Shown: positions 1 to 7,771 of the stretch, one piece after another
Layout of the letters: every line of letters starts with the position of its first letter
Position numbering within the stretch: the stretch's first letter is position 1
Assembly (NCBI RefSeq): GCF_000421225.1
Contig: NZ_ATWL01000004.1
Span: 235,499-299,498 of the forward strand
Length of the DNA: 64,000 nucleotides
From: Ruania albidiflava DSM 18029
GTDB lineage: Bacteria > Actinomycetota > Actinomycetes > Actinomycetales > Beutenbergiaceae
Direction of reading: 5' to 3'
Position numbers and translations under genes: made by a program
The notes under the pieces: generated by a model
Databases searched by the model: none
What the model was told of the DNA's origin: nothing
The model's input: only the letters and a program-made list of their open reading frames with translations

Positions 1-26
1 ACCAGGGTGTCGTCCACCAGGAACAC
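1..26 (-). CDS. Start of a TM0106-type RecB-like nuclease (fragment, tentative)
   Basis: A GTG at position 26 (minus strand) opens a frame reading MFLVDDTLV before the left edge. A good ribosome-binding site (GAGGAGA) lies about 5-12 bases upstream, at 31-38. The opening residues resemble the start of actinobacterial TM0106-family RecB-like nucleases as I remember them. Nine codons are too few to prove identity, so treat this only as the likely start of a leftward gene. Confidence 0.3.
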
Positions 27-828
27 GGGTTCTCCTCGATCGATGCTGCACAACGGGACGGTCGACAGGCTGCCCGGCCGCTCTCAGAATCGAGGCTATC
101 GGTGCCCGCTGACACCCTGCCGCGTTCCCCTCGCCCGACCGGCAGGTGGCAAGGACCTCACCGAGCGCACCGACCTCCTCGGCGGAGACGCCCAGCCCGT
201 AGGCGTCCTTGACCAGGACCTGCTGCACCACGTACGCACAGTGGAAGCCGGCGTCCGGGGGCAGCCAGGAGGCGGCGTCGTCAGCCTGCTTGTCCTGGTT
301 CACCTGACCATCGACCGGGATGAGGTTGGCCGGGTCGTTCGCGAACTGCAGGGCCAGCGAGGCCGGCCACTCCGCCGCACCCTTGCGCCAGGCGTCCGCC
401 AGTGCCACCACGTGGTCGATCTGCACGGCAGTGCTGGTCTGCGGGCCGCGGCGGAACTCGACCAGGTGACCGGTGTACGGGTCGGTCAGGGTGCCGCTGA
501 CCACCACGCACGGTACGACCGGGTCGAGGTGGACGTCGGTGAGCCAGCTGCGCAGCACGTCGTTGCGGGTGTCGCAGCCGTTGCCGTCCACGTCCGCCCA
601 CGGCGGTCCGAAGAAGTCCCGGTCGTAGTCAGCCAGCGGGAGCGGGGCCCGAACGGTGAGCGTGGGCAGTGCCGCCCGGGCGCGCTCCAGGTGACCCGCC
701 GGTACCGGCCACGGTGGCGCCTGCCGCACATGCTGCCACCACCGGGGCAGCAGCAGCGCTACGGCAAGCACGAGCACGGCGGCCACCGCCCCGGTCACCA
801 GGAGACGGGCCGGCGAACGGACAGGCAT
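1..828 (-). CDS. HNH endonuclease family protein (DUF1524-like), membrane-anchored or secreted, 3' end irregular
   Basis: From ATG 828 the protein has a hydrophobic segment at about residues 8-27 (signal peptide or anchor). An extracytoplasmic domain of the actinobacterial DUF1524/GmrSD C-terminal type follows: DYDRDFFG near 67, DGNGCDTRNDVL near 81 and the His-Asp core QIDHVVALADAWRKG near 136-150. Homologues usually end soon after the conserved stretch near residues 195-229 (HCAYVVQQ... to LATC). Here the frame stays open for about 47 more unlike codons and runs off the left edge, across the presumed start of the next gene. The true 3' end may therefore have shifted frame, or simply lacks an early stop. 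Nuclease activity on DNA is inferred from the family only. Confidence 0.65.
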   Translation of the reverse strand, partial: MPVRSPARLLVTGAVAAVLVLAVALLLPRWWQHVRQAPPWPVPAGHLERARAALPTLTVRAPLPLADYDRDFFGPPWADVDGNGCDTRNDVLRSWLTDVHLDPVVPCVVVSGTLTDPYTGHLVEFRRGPQTSTAVQIDHVVALADAWRKGAAEWPASLALQFANDPANLIPVDGQVNQDKQADDAASWLPPDAGFHCAYVVQQVLVKDAYGLGVSAEEVGALGEVLATCRSGEGNAAGCQRAPIASILRAAGQPVDRPVVQHRSRRTRVPGGRHPG

Positions 829-1203
829 CGCACCAGCCTCTCGGTCTGTCCGCACCAGTGCTACCAGGCTCGGGGAGGGCTGTGGACAGGCGGACGTCGT
901 CGCTCGTCTAGCTATCCACAGGCCGGATGGACGACGGGTGATTTTTCCTGGACCGAGCGGGTGAGGAGAGGGTGAGGCCAGCCACGGAGGTGCCCGTCCC
1001 GGCGGGCTGTGCTACACCCGGCCGACAGGCGATAAACCGCACCGTTGCAACGATTTGAGCCCGCGGCGACGGTACGTCCTCCGGACCGCCGCCGAGCAGG
1101 GGTGTCGGCGGCGGGAATCTGGTGTGATCGGGGTGACAACGAAGCGGCAGGACGAGGCCGCCGACCCTATGTAACTGTAGGAGAGCGACGCGATCACCTT
1201 GGG

Positions 1204-1229
1204 CTGGCGACTCCCCCGCGCCAGTTTTT
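1204..1229 (+). terminator. Intrinsic terminator-like hairpin with T5 tail
   Basis: CTGGCG (1204-1209) pairs with CGCCAG (1219-1224) around a 9-base loop and is followed directly by TTTTT. T-tails are rare in this window. No gene ends just upstream on the plus strand, so it may close a small unannotated transcript starting in 830-1200. Confidence 0.4.
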
Positions 1230-1249
1230 CTGCCTTGGTTCACGTCGCG

Positions 1250-1279
1250 GCGGCGCCGTCGATCAGTCGACGGCGCCGC
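1250..1279. repeat. 13-bp perfect inverted repeat, 4-base loop
   Basis: GCGGCGCCGTCGA (1250-1262) and TCGACGGCGCCGC (1267-1279) flank the loop TCAG. This is a very stable hairpin on either strand. It lies just upstream of the presumed VIT1 promoter and downstream of the T-tailed hairpin, so it may insulate the gene from read-through. Confidence 0.5.
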
Positions 1280-1320
1280 TCCTCCCCGCGTGAGGTTCGA
1301 CCCTGGTCGTTGCTGCCTGG

Positions 1321-1326
1321 AAGAAT
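1321..1326 (+). promoter_or_regulatory. -10 box for leaderless VIT1-like gene
   Basis: AAGAAT ends 7 bases before ATG 1334. The same spacing recurs at many genes in this window. It favours 1334 over the in-frame ATG at 1325 as the start. Confidence 0.4.
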
Positions 1327-1333
1327 GACCGGC

Positions 1334-2416
1334 ATGCCCACCGACCATCCCGTGGCTGCGCCGCGCCCTGCTGAGCTCCGCCGGTGGCGGCGGTACCTGG
1401 CCGAGGAACGCGCTGAGGCCGCCGTGTACACACAGCTCGCGGCTCGTCGGCAGGGGGAGGAGCGGGAGATCCTGCTCGCCCTCGCACGGGCCGAGAACCG
1501 GCATGCCGCACACTGGGAGAAGCTGCTCGGTGAGCATGCCGGCCGGCCGCGCAAACCGGCCATGCGCTCCCGGCTGCTGATCGCCCTGGCCCGCCGGTTC
1601 GGGTCGGTGTTCGTGCTGGCCCTGGCCCAGCGCGCCGAGTCCCGCTCCGACTACGGCGAGGACGACCACGCCACTGCCGCGATGGCCGCCGACGAGCAGA
1701 TCCACGAGGAGGTGGTCCGCTCCCTGGCGGTCCGCGGACGGGCACGGATCTCCGGCACGTTCCGGGCGGCCGTGTTCGGGATGAACGACGGTCTGGTGTC
1801 CAACCTCGCCCTGGTGCTGGGCATCGGCGCCTCCGGGGTGGCCACCGGCACGGTGATGCTCACCGGGCTGGCCGGGCTGCTCGCCGGCGCACTGTCCATG
1901 GGAGCAGGGGAGTACGTGTCCATCCGCTCCCAGCGGGAGCTGCTGGAAGCATCGACGCCGAGCGACTCCGCGCACCAGGCGGTCGGCGACCTGGACGTGG
2001 ACGCCAACGAGCTCGCCCTGGTCTACCGCGCCCGCGGCATGTCCGCCACCGAAGCCCAGACTCGTGCCGAGGAGCGCCTGGCCACGCACAACCCGGCCCT
2101 CCCCCCGGTGCGCACCGCTGCGCACTCCCTGGAGGAGATCGGCTCAGCCTGGCAGGCGGCTGCGTCCAGCTTCTGCTTCTTCGCCTCCGGTGCGATCATC
2201 CCGGTGCTGCCCTACCTGTTCGGGATGACCGGCTGGCCGGCGGTCGCCCTGGCCGCCGGCCTGGTGGGTGCGGCGCTGGTGGTCACCGGGGCGATCGTGG
2301 GGGTGCTCTCCGGGGCACCACCGCTGCGGCGGGCACTGCGTCAGCTTGCGATCGGCTGGGGTGCGGCCGCGGCCACGTACCTGCTCGGCCTGGCGTTCGG
2401 CACCTCGTTGGCATGA
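1334..2416 (+). CDS. VIT1/CCC1-family transporter with N-terminal rubrerythrin-like domain
   Basis: 360 residues. Residues about 15-130 form a ferritin/rubrerythrin-like helical domain with Glu/His pairs (YLAEERAEAAVY, RAENRHAAHWEKLL, ADEQIHEEVV). A VIT1/CCC1 membrane domain follows, starting with the family motif FGMNDGLVSNLALVLG, then SMGAGEYVSIRSQREL and paired C-terminal hydrophobic segments. Family members move Fe2+ or Mn2+ out of the cytoplasm, and the ferritin-like part probably senses or delivers the metal. The gene stands alone with its own promoter. An alternative ATG lies at 1325. Substrate choice (iron or manganese) cannot be read from the sequence. Confidence 0.88.
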   Translation: MPTDHPVAAPRPAELRRWRRYLAEERAEAAVYTQLAARRQGEEREILLALARAENRHAAHWEKLLGEHAGRPRKPAMRSRLLIALARRFGSVFVLALAQRAESRSDYGEDDHATAAMAADEQIHEEVVRSLAVRGRARISGTFRAAVFGMNDGLVSNLALVLGIGASGVATGTVMLTGLAGLLAGALSMGAGEYVSIRSQRELLEASTPSDSAHQAVGDLDVDANELALVYRARGMSATEAQTRAEERLATHNPALPPVRTAAHSLEEIGSAWQAAASSFCFFASGAIIPVLPYLFGMTGWPAVALAAGLVGAALVVTGAIVGVLSGAPPLRRALRQLAIGWGAAAATYLLGLAFGTSLA

Positions 2417-2478
2417 CGTCGGTCACCACTGGCCGCTGAGCGGACGTGGCACCCCCGTCGAGGTGCGACGCTGGAACC

Positions 2479-3048
2479 ATGACAGATCAGCCGCAGGGCG
2501 AACGGTGGGTAGGAGTCAAGGAAGCCTCGGACGCGTGGGCTGATGCCGCCACCGAGACTCTCCTCGAGGTGGCCGGGCACTATCGCGGTGTCATCACCTA
2601 CGCAGAGCTGGCCGAACAGGTCCAGGCGCGCACCGGGCTGCGTACCCGTGCCTCGTTTCGCAGCTGGATCGGTGCCGTGCTGGCTGCGGTCGTGGCCCGT
2701 TGCCACGCCCAGCACCTGCCGCCGCTGACCTCGCTGGTGGTGCACCGTGCCGATGGTCAGCTCGGCCCCGACGAGGCCACTGTGCAGGCCCGGCTCACCT
2801 GCTACTGCCGCTTCGCCGAGGACGTCCCCGCCGAGGTGGTGGCCGCCGCTGAGGCGGCACAGCGCGCGAAGGCAGACGAGGCTCGCGCCGAGCAGGAGGC
2901 CGAGGCTGCCCGGCGGCGCAGCACCAGGACACGCCGTTCGCACCGGCGCAGCTCACCGCGCAGCACCCCCGCCGAGGACGCACCCCGGATCTGCCCGCAC
3001 TGCTTCGTGCAGCTGCCGGCGTCCGGCATCTGCGACGAGTGCGGCTGA
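2479..3048 (+). CDS. Hypothetical protein with C-terminal zinc ribbon
   Basis: 189 residues. The N-terminal half has a conserved-looking block (about 25-95: VITYAELAEQVQARTGLR, then FRSWIGAVLAAVVARC) that I have seen in uncharacterised actinobacterial proteins. A charged, probably coiled or disordered linker (about 130-175, Ala/Glu/Arg-rich) follows, and then a CPHC...CDEC zinc ribbon at the extreme C-terminus. The start is ATG 2479, with a possible -10 GACGCT six bases upstream (2467-2472). A DNA- or RNA-binding role is possible from the ribbon but unproven. Confidence 0.6.
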   Translation: MTDQPQGERWVGVKEASDAWADAATETLLEVAGHYRGVITYAELAEQVQARTGLRTRASFRSWIGAVLAAVVARCHAQHLPPLTSLVVHRADGQLGPDEATVQARLTCYCRFAEDVPAEVVAAAEAAQRAKADEARAEQEAEAARRRSTRTRRSHRRSSPRSTPAEDAPRICPHCFVQLPASGICDECG

Positions 3049-3061
3049 CCGGCGCCGCTCC

Positions 3062-4108
3062 TCAGTGTCCGGCCAGCGCCCGGCGCAGCTGCGGGGCGAG
3101 GTCGAATCCGTCCGCACCGGTCAGCTCCGGTGCCGGGGTGAACTTGCGCTGCTCACCAGGCTCTACAGCGGCCACCGGTGAGCCGTGCGCCAGCACCTGC
3201 TCACCCGGGGTGAGCTCGCGGATCGCGATCGCTGCCACCCGGTTCGGGTACTCCCGGGCGAACTCCCGGTAGATCTGCGGGTCGTGCTGACCGTCATCGC
3301 CGACCAGCACCCACCGGATGTGGGGGAACTCCGCCGCCAGCCGACGCAACGCCACCCGCTTGTGCTCCTGCCCGGAGCGGAACCAGCCGGTGTTCGTCGG
3401 CCCCCAGTCGGTGAGCAGCATCGGCCCGGCGGGGAAGCCGTGGCTGCGCAGGAACTGCACCAGCGTCGGCATCACGTTCCACGCCCCGGTGGACAGGTAG
3501 AACAGGGGTGCGTCCGGGTGGTCGGCCAGGGTGCGCGAGTACAGGCTGGCCATCCCGGGCACCACGTGCCGGGCGCTGCCGTGCCGCACGAACGTGTTCC
3601 ACAGCGCGATCAGCGGCCGCGGCACCAAGGTGACCAGCGCCGTGTCGTCGATGTCGGAGACGATGCCGAGCCGAGCCTCGGCGGAGACGATCCGCACCCG
3701 AGCAGCCTTCGGCGGGGCCGCCTTGGCCAGGATCTGCACGTCGTGCCAGCCCGGCTGCAGCCCGTGGTCGCCCACCATCAGGTCCAGGTAGCCGCTGCGG
3801 TCGGTCACCGTGCGGTGCTCGGTCTGACCGATGCGGACCACCACCGGCAGGTAGGAGACCGGTGCGGTCACGTACGAGCGCCAGCCCCGGCGGGCCACCA
3901 GGTCCTCCTCCAGCGAGACACCACCGAGCGCGTCCTGCACCGGGTGCTGCCGGCCCAGCACCACCCGCCCGAGCACGCGTACGAAGTCGGCGTCGCCATA
4001 GCCGATGTAGCTGATCGTGCGCGGCCGCCAGCCACGCTTGCGCAGGAACGGGATGAGGCGGCGGTGGAAGCCGTCCTCGAAGCGGGCGGCCGCATGCGTC
4101 GCTGACAT
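3062..4108 (-). CDS. APP1/DUF2183-family phosphatidate phosphatase-like protein
   Basis: 348 residues. The C-terminal half carries the HAD-like core of the APP1 (DUF2183) family: GIVSDIDDTALVT with the DxDxT nucleophile motif, LFYLSTGAWN, and late acidic residues in VLVGDDGQHDPQIY. In yeast, App1 dephosphorylates phosphatidate; the bacterial substrate is unknown. The N-terminal 140 residues form a beta-rich domain typical of bacterial members (YIGYGDADFVRVLGRVVLG). ATG 4108 was chosen because a -10 box TAGCCT (4116-4121) ends 7 bases upstream; the frame itself continues further upstream. The gene lies downstream of the two-component operon but has its own promoter. Confidence 0.82.
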   Translation of the reverse strand: MSATHAAARFEDGFHRRLIPFLRKRGWRPRTISYIGYGDADFVRVLGRVVLGRQHPVQDALGGVSLEEDLVARRGWRSYVTAPVSYLPVVVRIGQTEHRTVTDRSGYLDLMVGDHGLQPGWHDVQILAKAAPPKAARVRIVSAEARLGIVSDIDDTALVTLVPRPLIALWNTFVRHGSARHVVPGMASLYSRTLADHPDAPLFYLSTGAWNVMPTLVQFLRSHGFPAGPMLLTDWGPTNTGWFRSGQEHKRVALRRLAAEFPHIRWVLVGDDGQHDPQIYREFAREYPNRVAAIAIRELTPGEQVLAHGSPVAAVEPGEQRKFTPAPELTGADGFDLAPQLRRALAGH

Positions 4109-4115
4109 GTCGACC

Positions 4116-4121
4116 AGGCTA
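4116..4121 (-). promoter_or_regulatory. -10 box for leaderless APP1-like gene
   Basis: On the minus strand TAGCCT ends 7 bases before ATG 4108, consistent with transcription starting at the start codon. Confidence 0.4.
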
Positions 4122-4183
4122 GGCGAGGCCCGCCGTGGCATGAACTGCGACCGACCGCCTCCAGCGAACCGTGCCCAGACATG

Positions 4184-4220
4184 GGTTGAGGCCGGAGCAG
4201 GGGGTACACCGGCCTCAACC
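4184..4220. terminator. 12-bp inverted repeat, possible terminator
   Basis: GGTTGAGGCCGG (4184-4195) and CCGGCCTCAACC (4209-4220) form a perfect stem around 13 bases. It lies between the end of the response regulator gene and the APP1-like gene, so it could block read-through from the two-component operon. Confidence 0.4.
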
Positions 4221-4339
4221 AACTGCGCTCCGTTGCGCAGGAACTAGATCCATCGTGGCTCAGATCACGTTGCAGGTCAGCCCCTGGAGCCCGATTTTCA
4301 GGCAACGATTCGATCACGATTACTGAAACGTCAGTATTT

Positions 4340-4355
4340 CCGCAGGATCCTGCGG
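4340..4355 (-). terminator. 16-bp perfect palindrome immediately after the response regulator stop
   Basis: CCGCAGGATCCTGCGG begins one base after the TAG stop on the minus strand and is followed by an A-rich stretch rather than U's. It may be a terminator or processing hairpin, or a protein-binding palindrome. Confidence 0.35.
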
Positions 4356-5021
4356 CTAGGTCAGACCAGCCTCGCGGGCGACGATCGCAGCCTGCACCCG
4401 CGAGCTGCAGCCCAGCTTGGCCAGCACCCGGGAGACGTGCGTCTTCGTGGTGGCCTCGGTGATCACCAGGGTGGTAGCGATCTCCTGGTTGGACAGTCCG
4501 CGGGCGACCAGGGCGAGGACGTCCTGCTCCCGCTCGGTCAGCCCGGTCAGGGCACCACCGTCTGGTTCCGGTCGGTGCACCTGCTCGACGGCGCCCGGTT
4601 GGGATGAGGCGAAGGCGGCCAGCAGCCGCCGGGTCACCTCGGGCGCGACCACCCCGTCGCCAGTGGCGACCCGGTGCACCGCTGCGGTCAGCTCGGCCGC
4701 ACTGGCCGACTTCAGCAGGAAGCCAGCGGCTCCGGCCCGCAGTGCGGAGAACACGTACTCGTCCAGGTCGAAGGTGGTCAGCACGAGCACCGCCGCCAGG
4801 CCTTCGGTGACGATCTGGGTGGTGGCCTCCACACCGTCCAGCCGGGGCATCTGGATGTCCATCAGCACCACGTCCGGGCGCAGCGCCCGGGTATTGGTTA
4901 CCGCGGCGTGCCCGTCCCCGGCCTCGCCGACCACCTCGATGCCCGGGTCGGCCTCGAGGATCAGCCGCAGCCCCGCCCGCACCGCCGCGTGGTCCTCGGC
5001 GAGCAGCACCCGCACAGTCAT
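4356..5021 (-). CDS. NarL/FixJ-type response regulator
   Basis: 221 residues. The receiver domain (1-120) has the acidic pocket near residues 8-9 (LLAEDH), the phosphoacceptor Asp in DVVLMDIQMPRLDG, Thr in LVLTTFD and Lys in GFLLKSA. A LuxR-type helix-turn-helix follows (LTEREQDVLALVARGLSNQEI, TTKTHVSRVLAKLG). ATG 5021 overlaps the kinase stop by four bases (ATGA), so the pair is translationally coupled. It is the obvious output partner of the adjacent kinase; the regulated genes are unknown. Confidence 0.93.
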   Translation of the reverse strand: MTVRVLLAEDHAAVRAGLRLILEADPGIEVVGEAGDGHAAVTNTRALRPDVVLMDIQMPRLDGVEATTQIVTEGLAAVLVLTTFDLDEYVFSALRAGAAGFLLKSASAAELTAAVHRVATGDGVVAPEVTRRLLAAFASSQPGAVEQVHRPEPDGGALTGLTEREQDVLALVARGLSNQEIATTLVITEATTKTHVSRVLAKLGCSSRVQAAIVAREAGLT

Positions 5022-6238
5022 CGCCCCTCCTGTCCGCGCGCCGGCGCCGGGACCGGCAGCCGGGCCAGCACCTGCCACCGGCCCCCGCGCAGGCCGGCGG
5101 ACAGCTCACCGCCTGCTGCGCGTGCCCGCTCGGTCATGATCGCCAACCCGAGCCCAGAACCCAGGTAGGTGGGCCGGGGCTGGTGAGCTCCGCCGTCCGA
5201 GATCGGTACCACCGGCTCGACGGCGTTGCTCACCTCGATCCGGATGCTTCCCTCCTCGGGGGTCACCGTGACCGCTGCAGGCCCCTGGCCGTGCTTGGTC
5301 GCGTTCGTCAGGGCCTCCTGCAGGATGCGGTACCCGGCCTGGTCCACGCTGGTGCTCAGCGCAGGCAGGTCCGGGCAGCTGATCGTGGCGCCGTGCTCGC
5401 CGACGAGGCGCTCGCGGGCAGCGCGGTCACTGAGCCGGGACGGAGCGCGCTGTGGTTCGGTGCCGCGCAGCAGCTCGATCATCGTGCGCATCTCGGTGAG
5501 CGCCTCCAGGCTGAAGGAGCGCACGCTGGACAGGGTCTCCCGCTCGGCCGGTGCGGGGTCGGCCACCAGGGCGGCCTCGGTGCGCAGCGCGATCGCAGAG
5601 AGGTGACCGGCCACGGCGTCGTGCAGGTCCCTGGCCATCTGCTCCCGCTCGTCGCGGGCGGTCTCCTCGTGGCGCAGCTGGGCCAGGTGGATGTGGTCCT
5701 CGGCACGCACCTGCGCGAGCTCGGCCAGTTCGCGCTGCTGCCGCACCGACCGGCCCCACCACAGCGGCGTGCCGAGCACAGCGAAGGATTGCAGACCGAG
5801 GAATACCGCACCGCGGGGCCCCTGCAGCAGCAACCAGCCGAGGATCGTCAGCAGCCCGACCGTGACTGCGACCATGGAGATCAGGCGACGCAGCGCAGTG
5901 GCTGACCCGACCAGCGCCAGGGTGTAGATCAGGTCGATCAGCACCAACATCACGCCGATGCTGCCGCCGATGAGCAGATCGGCTGCGAATACCACCGCAC
6001 CGGCCAGCAGCACCACTCCCGGGGCGCGGAACTTCACCAGCATCAGGGCGCAGCCGGCCAGCAGCAGCACAGCGTGCCACCACTGCGGGACGCTCACCCA
6101 ACCGACGTCGGTCATCATGCCGCCGAAGCCGAAGGCGAGCACCAGCAGGCCGACCGTGAGCACTGCGCCGGCGTCCACCGCCGCCTGGCGCTGGGGTGTG
6201 AGGCGCAGGCGGGCCCACAGGGCGGTCAGGTGGTCCAT
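5018..6238 (-). CDS. NarL-type sensor histidine kinase (HisKA_3)
   Basis: 406 residues. The N-terminal half has about five to six hydrophobic segments (roughly 20-165) and no obvious extracellular sensor domain, so sensing is probably within the membrane. The dimerisation box is REQMARDLHDAVAGHLSAIA with the phosphoacceptor His. The ATPase domain has the N-box ILQEALTNATKHG and the G-box GSGLGLAIMTERARAAGG. Start ATG 6238 sits 6 bases after a -10-like GAGAAT (6245-6250, minus strand). It forms an operon with the response regulator through an ATGA overlap. The gene is divergent from the MFS transporter across a region with a long inverted repeat. Confidence 0.92.
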   Translation of the reverse strand: MDHLTALWARLRLTPQRQAAVDAGAVLTVGLLVLAFGFGGMMTDVGWVSVPQWWHAVLLLAGCALMLVKFRAPGVVLLAGAVVFAADLLIGGSIGVMLVLIDLIYTLALVGSATALRRLISMVAVTVGLLTILGWLLLQGPRGAVFLGLQSFAVLGTPLWWGRSVRQQRELAELAQVRAEDHIHLAQLRHEETARDEREQMARDLHDAVAGHLSAIALRTEAALVADPAPAERETLSSVRSFSLEALTEMRTMIELLRGTEPQRAPSRLSDRAARERLVGEHGATISCPDLPALSTSVDQAGYRILQEALTNATKHGQGPAAVTVTPEEGSIRIEVSNAVEPVVPISDGGAHQPRPTYLGSGLGLAIMTERARAAGGELSAGLRGGRWQVLARLPVPAPARGQEGR

Positions 6239-6244
6239 GCGGTC

Positions 6245-6250
6245 ATTCTC
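6245..6250 (-). promoter_or_regulatory. -10 box for leaderless histidine kinase gene
   Basis: GAGAAT on the minus strand ends 6 bases before ATG 6238. Confidence 0.35.
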
Positions 6251-6350
6251 GCCTGCAAGCGGGTGCCGGTGGAATGCGACGAAAGGCGGAGTGCGGTCCG
6301 CCCGCCCCTGTGCCACCAGGCCCCGGCGCCCTCGCCCGTCGCCCCTGCGA

Positions 6351-6413
6351 CTGAGGCACTTTTGTGCGTTCGAGGTAGTCCTGCGCTGCCTCAGACGCGC
6401 AAGAGTGCCTCAG
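6351..6413. promoter_or_regulatory. 19-bp imperfect inverted repeat in divergent promoter region
   Basis: The left arm at 6351-6369 (CTGAGGCACTTTTGTGCGT) and the right arm at 6395-6413 match in 17 of 19 positions as an inverted repeat, with a 25-base spacer. It sits between the divergently transcribed kinase and MFS genes, next to the MFS -10 (6429-6434). It is therefore more likely an operator or DNA/RNA fold than a terminator. Confidence 0.5.
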
Positions 6414-6428
6414 TGCGGTGCGCGGCCG

Positions 6429-6434
6429 TAGCAT
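6429..6434 (+). promoter_or_regulatory. -10 box for MFS transporter operon
   Basis: TAGCAT ends 8 bases before ATG 6443 and 5 before an in-frame GTG at 6440, so the mRNA is leaderless or nearly so. Confidence 0.4.
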
Positions 6435-6442
6435 CAGCAGTG

Positions 6443-7771
6443 ATGACTGCCTCCCCGACCTCGCTGCCGGGACGTTCCTGGCTGGTGGTGGTCATCGTCG
6501 GACTGGTCGGCCAGCTCGCCTGGACGGTCGAGAACATGTACCTGAACGTGTTCGTCTATGACGTGATCAGCACCGACCCCACCGTGATCGCCACGCTCGT
6601 GGCTGCCTCCGCGATTGCCGCCACCGCCGCCACGATGCTGATCGGCGCAGCCTCGGACCGGGTCGGCCGCCGCCGAGAGTTCATCGCCGGCGGCTACGTG
6701 CTGTGGGGCCTGACGACCGCCACGTTCGGCTTCGTCCAGCCCGAGCACGGTGCAGACGCCGCCCGCAGCGTGGCCCTCGCGGTGGCAGCGATCATCGTCC
6801 TGGACTGCGTGATGTCCATCTTCGGCTCCGGTGCCAACGATGCCGCCTTCCAGGCGTGGGTCACCGAGTCCACCACACCAGCCAACCGTGGCCGCGTCGA
6901 CGGAGTGCTGGCGATCATGCCGCTGATCGGCATGCTGGTCGTCTTCGGCGCCCTGGACCCGCTCACCCAGGCGGGCCAGTGGCGGCTGTTCTTCGGCATT
7001 GTCGGGGCGGTGACGTCTCTGGTCGGGGTGCTCGCCTGGTTCCTGGTCCGAGACTCCGGTCACGTGCAGAGCCCGCCGGACGGCTACCTGGCCTCGCTCG
7101 TGCACGGGGTCCGACCGAGCGCCGTCCGGAGCCATCCACGTCTGTACGTGCTGCTGACAGCCTGGGCAGTGGTCGGCACCAGCACTCAGGTGTTCATCCC
7201 GTACCTGATCATCTACATTCAGCAGTACCTGAAGCTGGAGACCTACGCGATCGTGCTGGCCAGCGTGCTCATCGGTGCTTCGGTGGTCAGCGTGCTCGGC
7301 GGCCGGGTGATCGACCGGATCGGCAAGAGCCGCGCAATCCTGCCGGCGGTGATCGTGATGATCGTCGGTCTGATCGGCGTGTTCACAGTGCGCAGCATGC
7401 TGCCACTGATCCTCTGGGGGATCCCGATGATGGGCGGCTTCATGCTCTCTTTCGCCGCCATCGGCGCCAGCGTGCGGGACGCTACCCCCACCGACCGGGT
7501 CGGCATGGTGCAAGGGCTGCGGATGGTCGCCGCCGTGCTGGTGCCGATGGTGATCGGACCGTTCATCGGCGCTGCGGTGATCACCGGCGCGAATGAGACG
7601 TACGTGGATCTCGGGGTGGTCAAGCAGGTGCCCACCCCGTGGATCTTCGCCGCCGCGGCGATGGTGGCGGTGCTGGTCGTGATCCCGGTGCTGGCGTTGC
7701 GCCGGTTCCCGGAGCGGCCGAACCTCGGCGCCCAGCGCCAGCAGGCCGTAGTGGAAGGTGCTGCGCCATGA
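6443..7771 (+). CDS. MFS transporter, probable glycoside importer
   Basis: 442 residues with about 12 hydrophobic helices. It has the MFS loop 2-3 signature ASDRVGRRREFIAGG (near 72-86) and an acidic/basic pair GRVIDRIGKSR in the second half. The first membrane segment region contains WTVENMYLNVFVYD. Its last bases overlap the next gene by ATGA, so it is coupled to a GH2 glycosidase and then DUF2804. The encoded glycosidases lack signal peptides, which suggests that this protein brings intact glycosides into the cytoplasm. The sugar specificity is unknown. Start alternatives: GTG 6440 or ATG 6443. Confidence 0.88.
   Translation: MTASPTSLPGRSWLVVVIVGLVGQLAWTVENMYLNVFVYDVISTDPTVIATLVAASAIAATAATMLIGAASDRVGRRREFIAGGYVLWGLTTATFGFVQPEHGADAARSVALAVAAIIVLDCVMSIFGSGANDAAFQAWVTESTTPANRGRVDGVLAIMPLIGMLVVFGALDPLTQAGQWRLFFGIVGAVTSLVGVLAWFLVRDSGHVQSPPDGYLASLVHGVRPSAVRSHPRLYVLLTAWAVVGTSTQVFIPYLIIYIQQYLKLETYAIVLASVLIGASVVSVLGGRVIDRIGKSRAILPAVIVMIVGLIGVFTVRSMLPLILWGIPMMGGFMLSFAAIGASVRDATPTDRVGMVQGLRMVAAVLVPMVIGPFIGAAVITGANETYVDLGVVKQVPTPWIFAAAAMVAVLVVIPVLALRRFPERPNLGAQRQQAVVEGAAP

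Larger units (their letters stand above)
829..1333. other. 505-base divergent intergenic region with two hairpins
   Basis: This lies between the leftward HNH gene and the rightward VIT1 gene. No convincing coding frame was seen. It holds a T-tailed hairpin (1204-1229), a 13-bp perfect hairpin (1250-1279) and the likely VIT1 promoter (-35 TTCGAC at 1296-1301, -10 AAGAAT at 1321-1326). The hairpins lie upstream of that promoter, so they are not a leader of the VIT1 mRNA if the promoter call is right. Confidence 0.5.

Noticed and set aside
7..975. 322-residue plus-strand open frame
   Set aside because: It is antisense to the DUF1524/HNH-type gene, has no family similarity by eye, and its composition (Arg/Gly/Val mixtures) is that of a shadow frame in high-GC DNA.
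1140..1330. Manganese (yybP-ykoY) riboswitch upstream of the VIT1-like gene
   Set aside because: The hairpins do not show the conserved riboswitch loops that I can recall, and the likely promoter lies downstream of them.
908..2125. 405-residue minus-strand open frame
   Set aside because: It lies opposite the clear rubrerythrin-VIT1 gene and reads as Gly/Gln/His-rich noise without domains.
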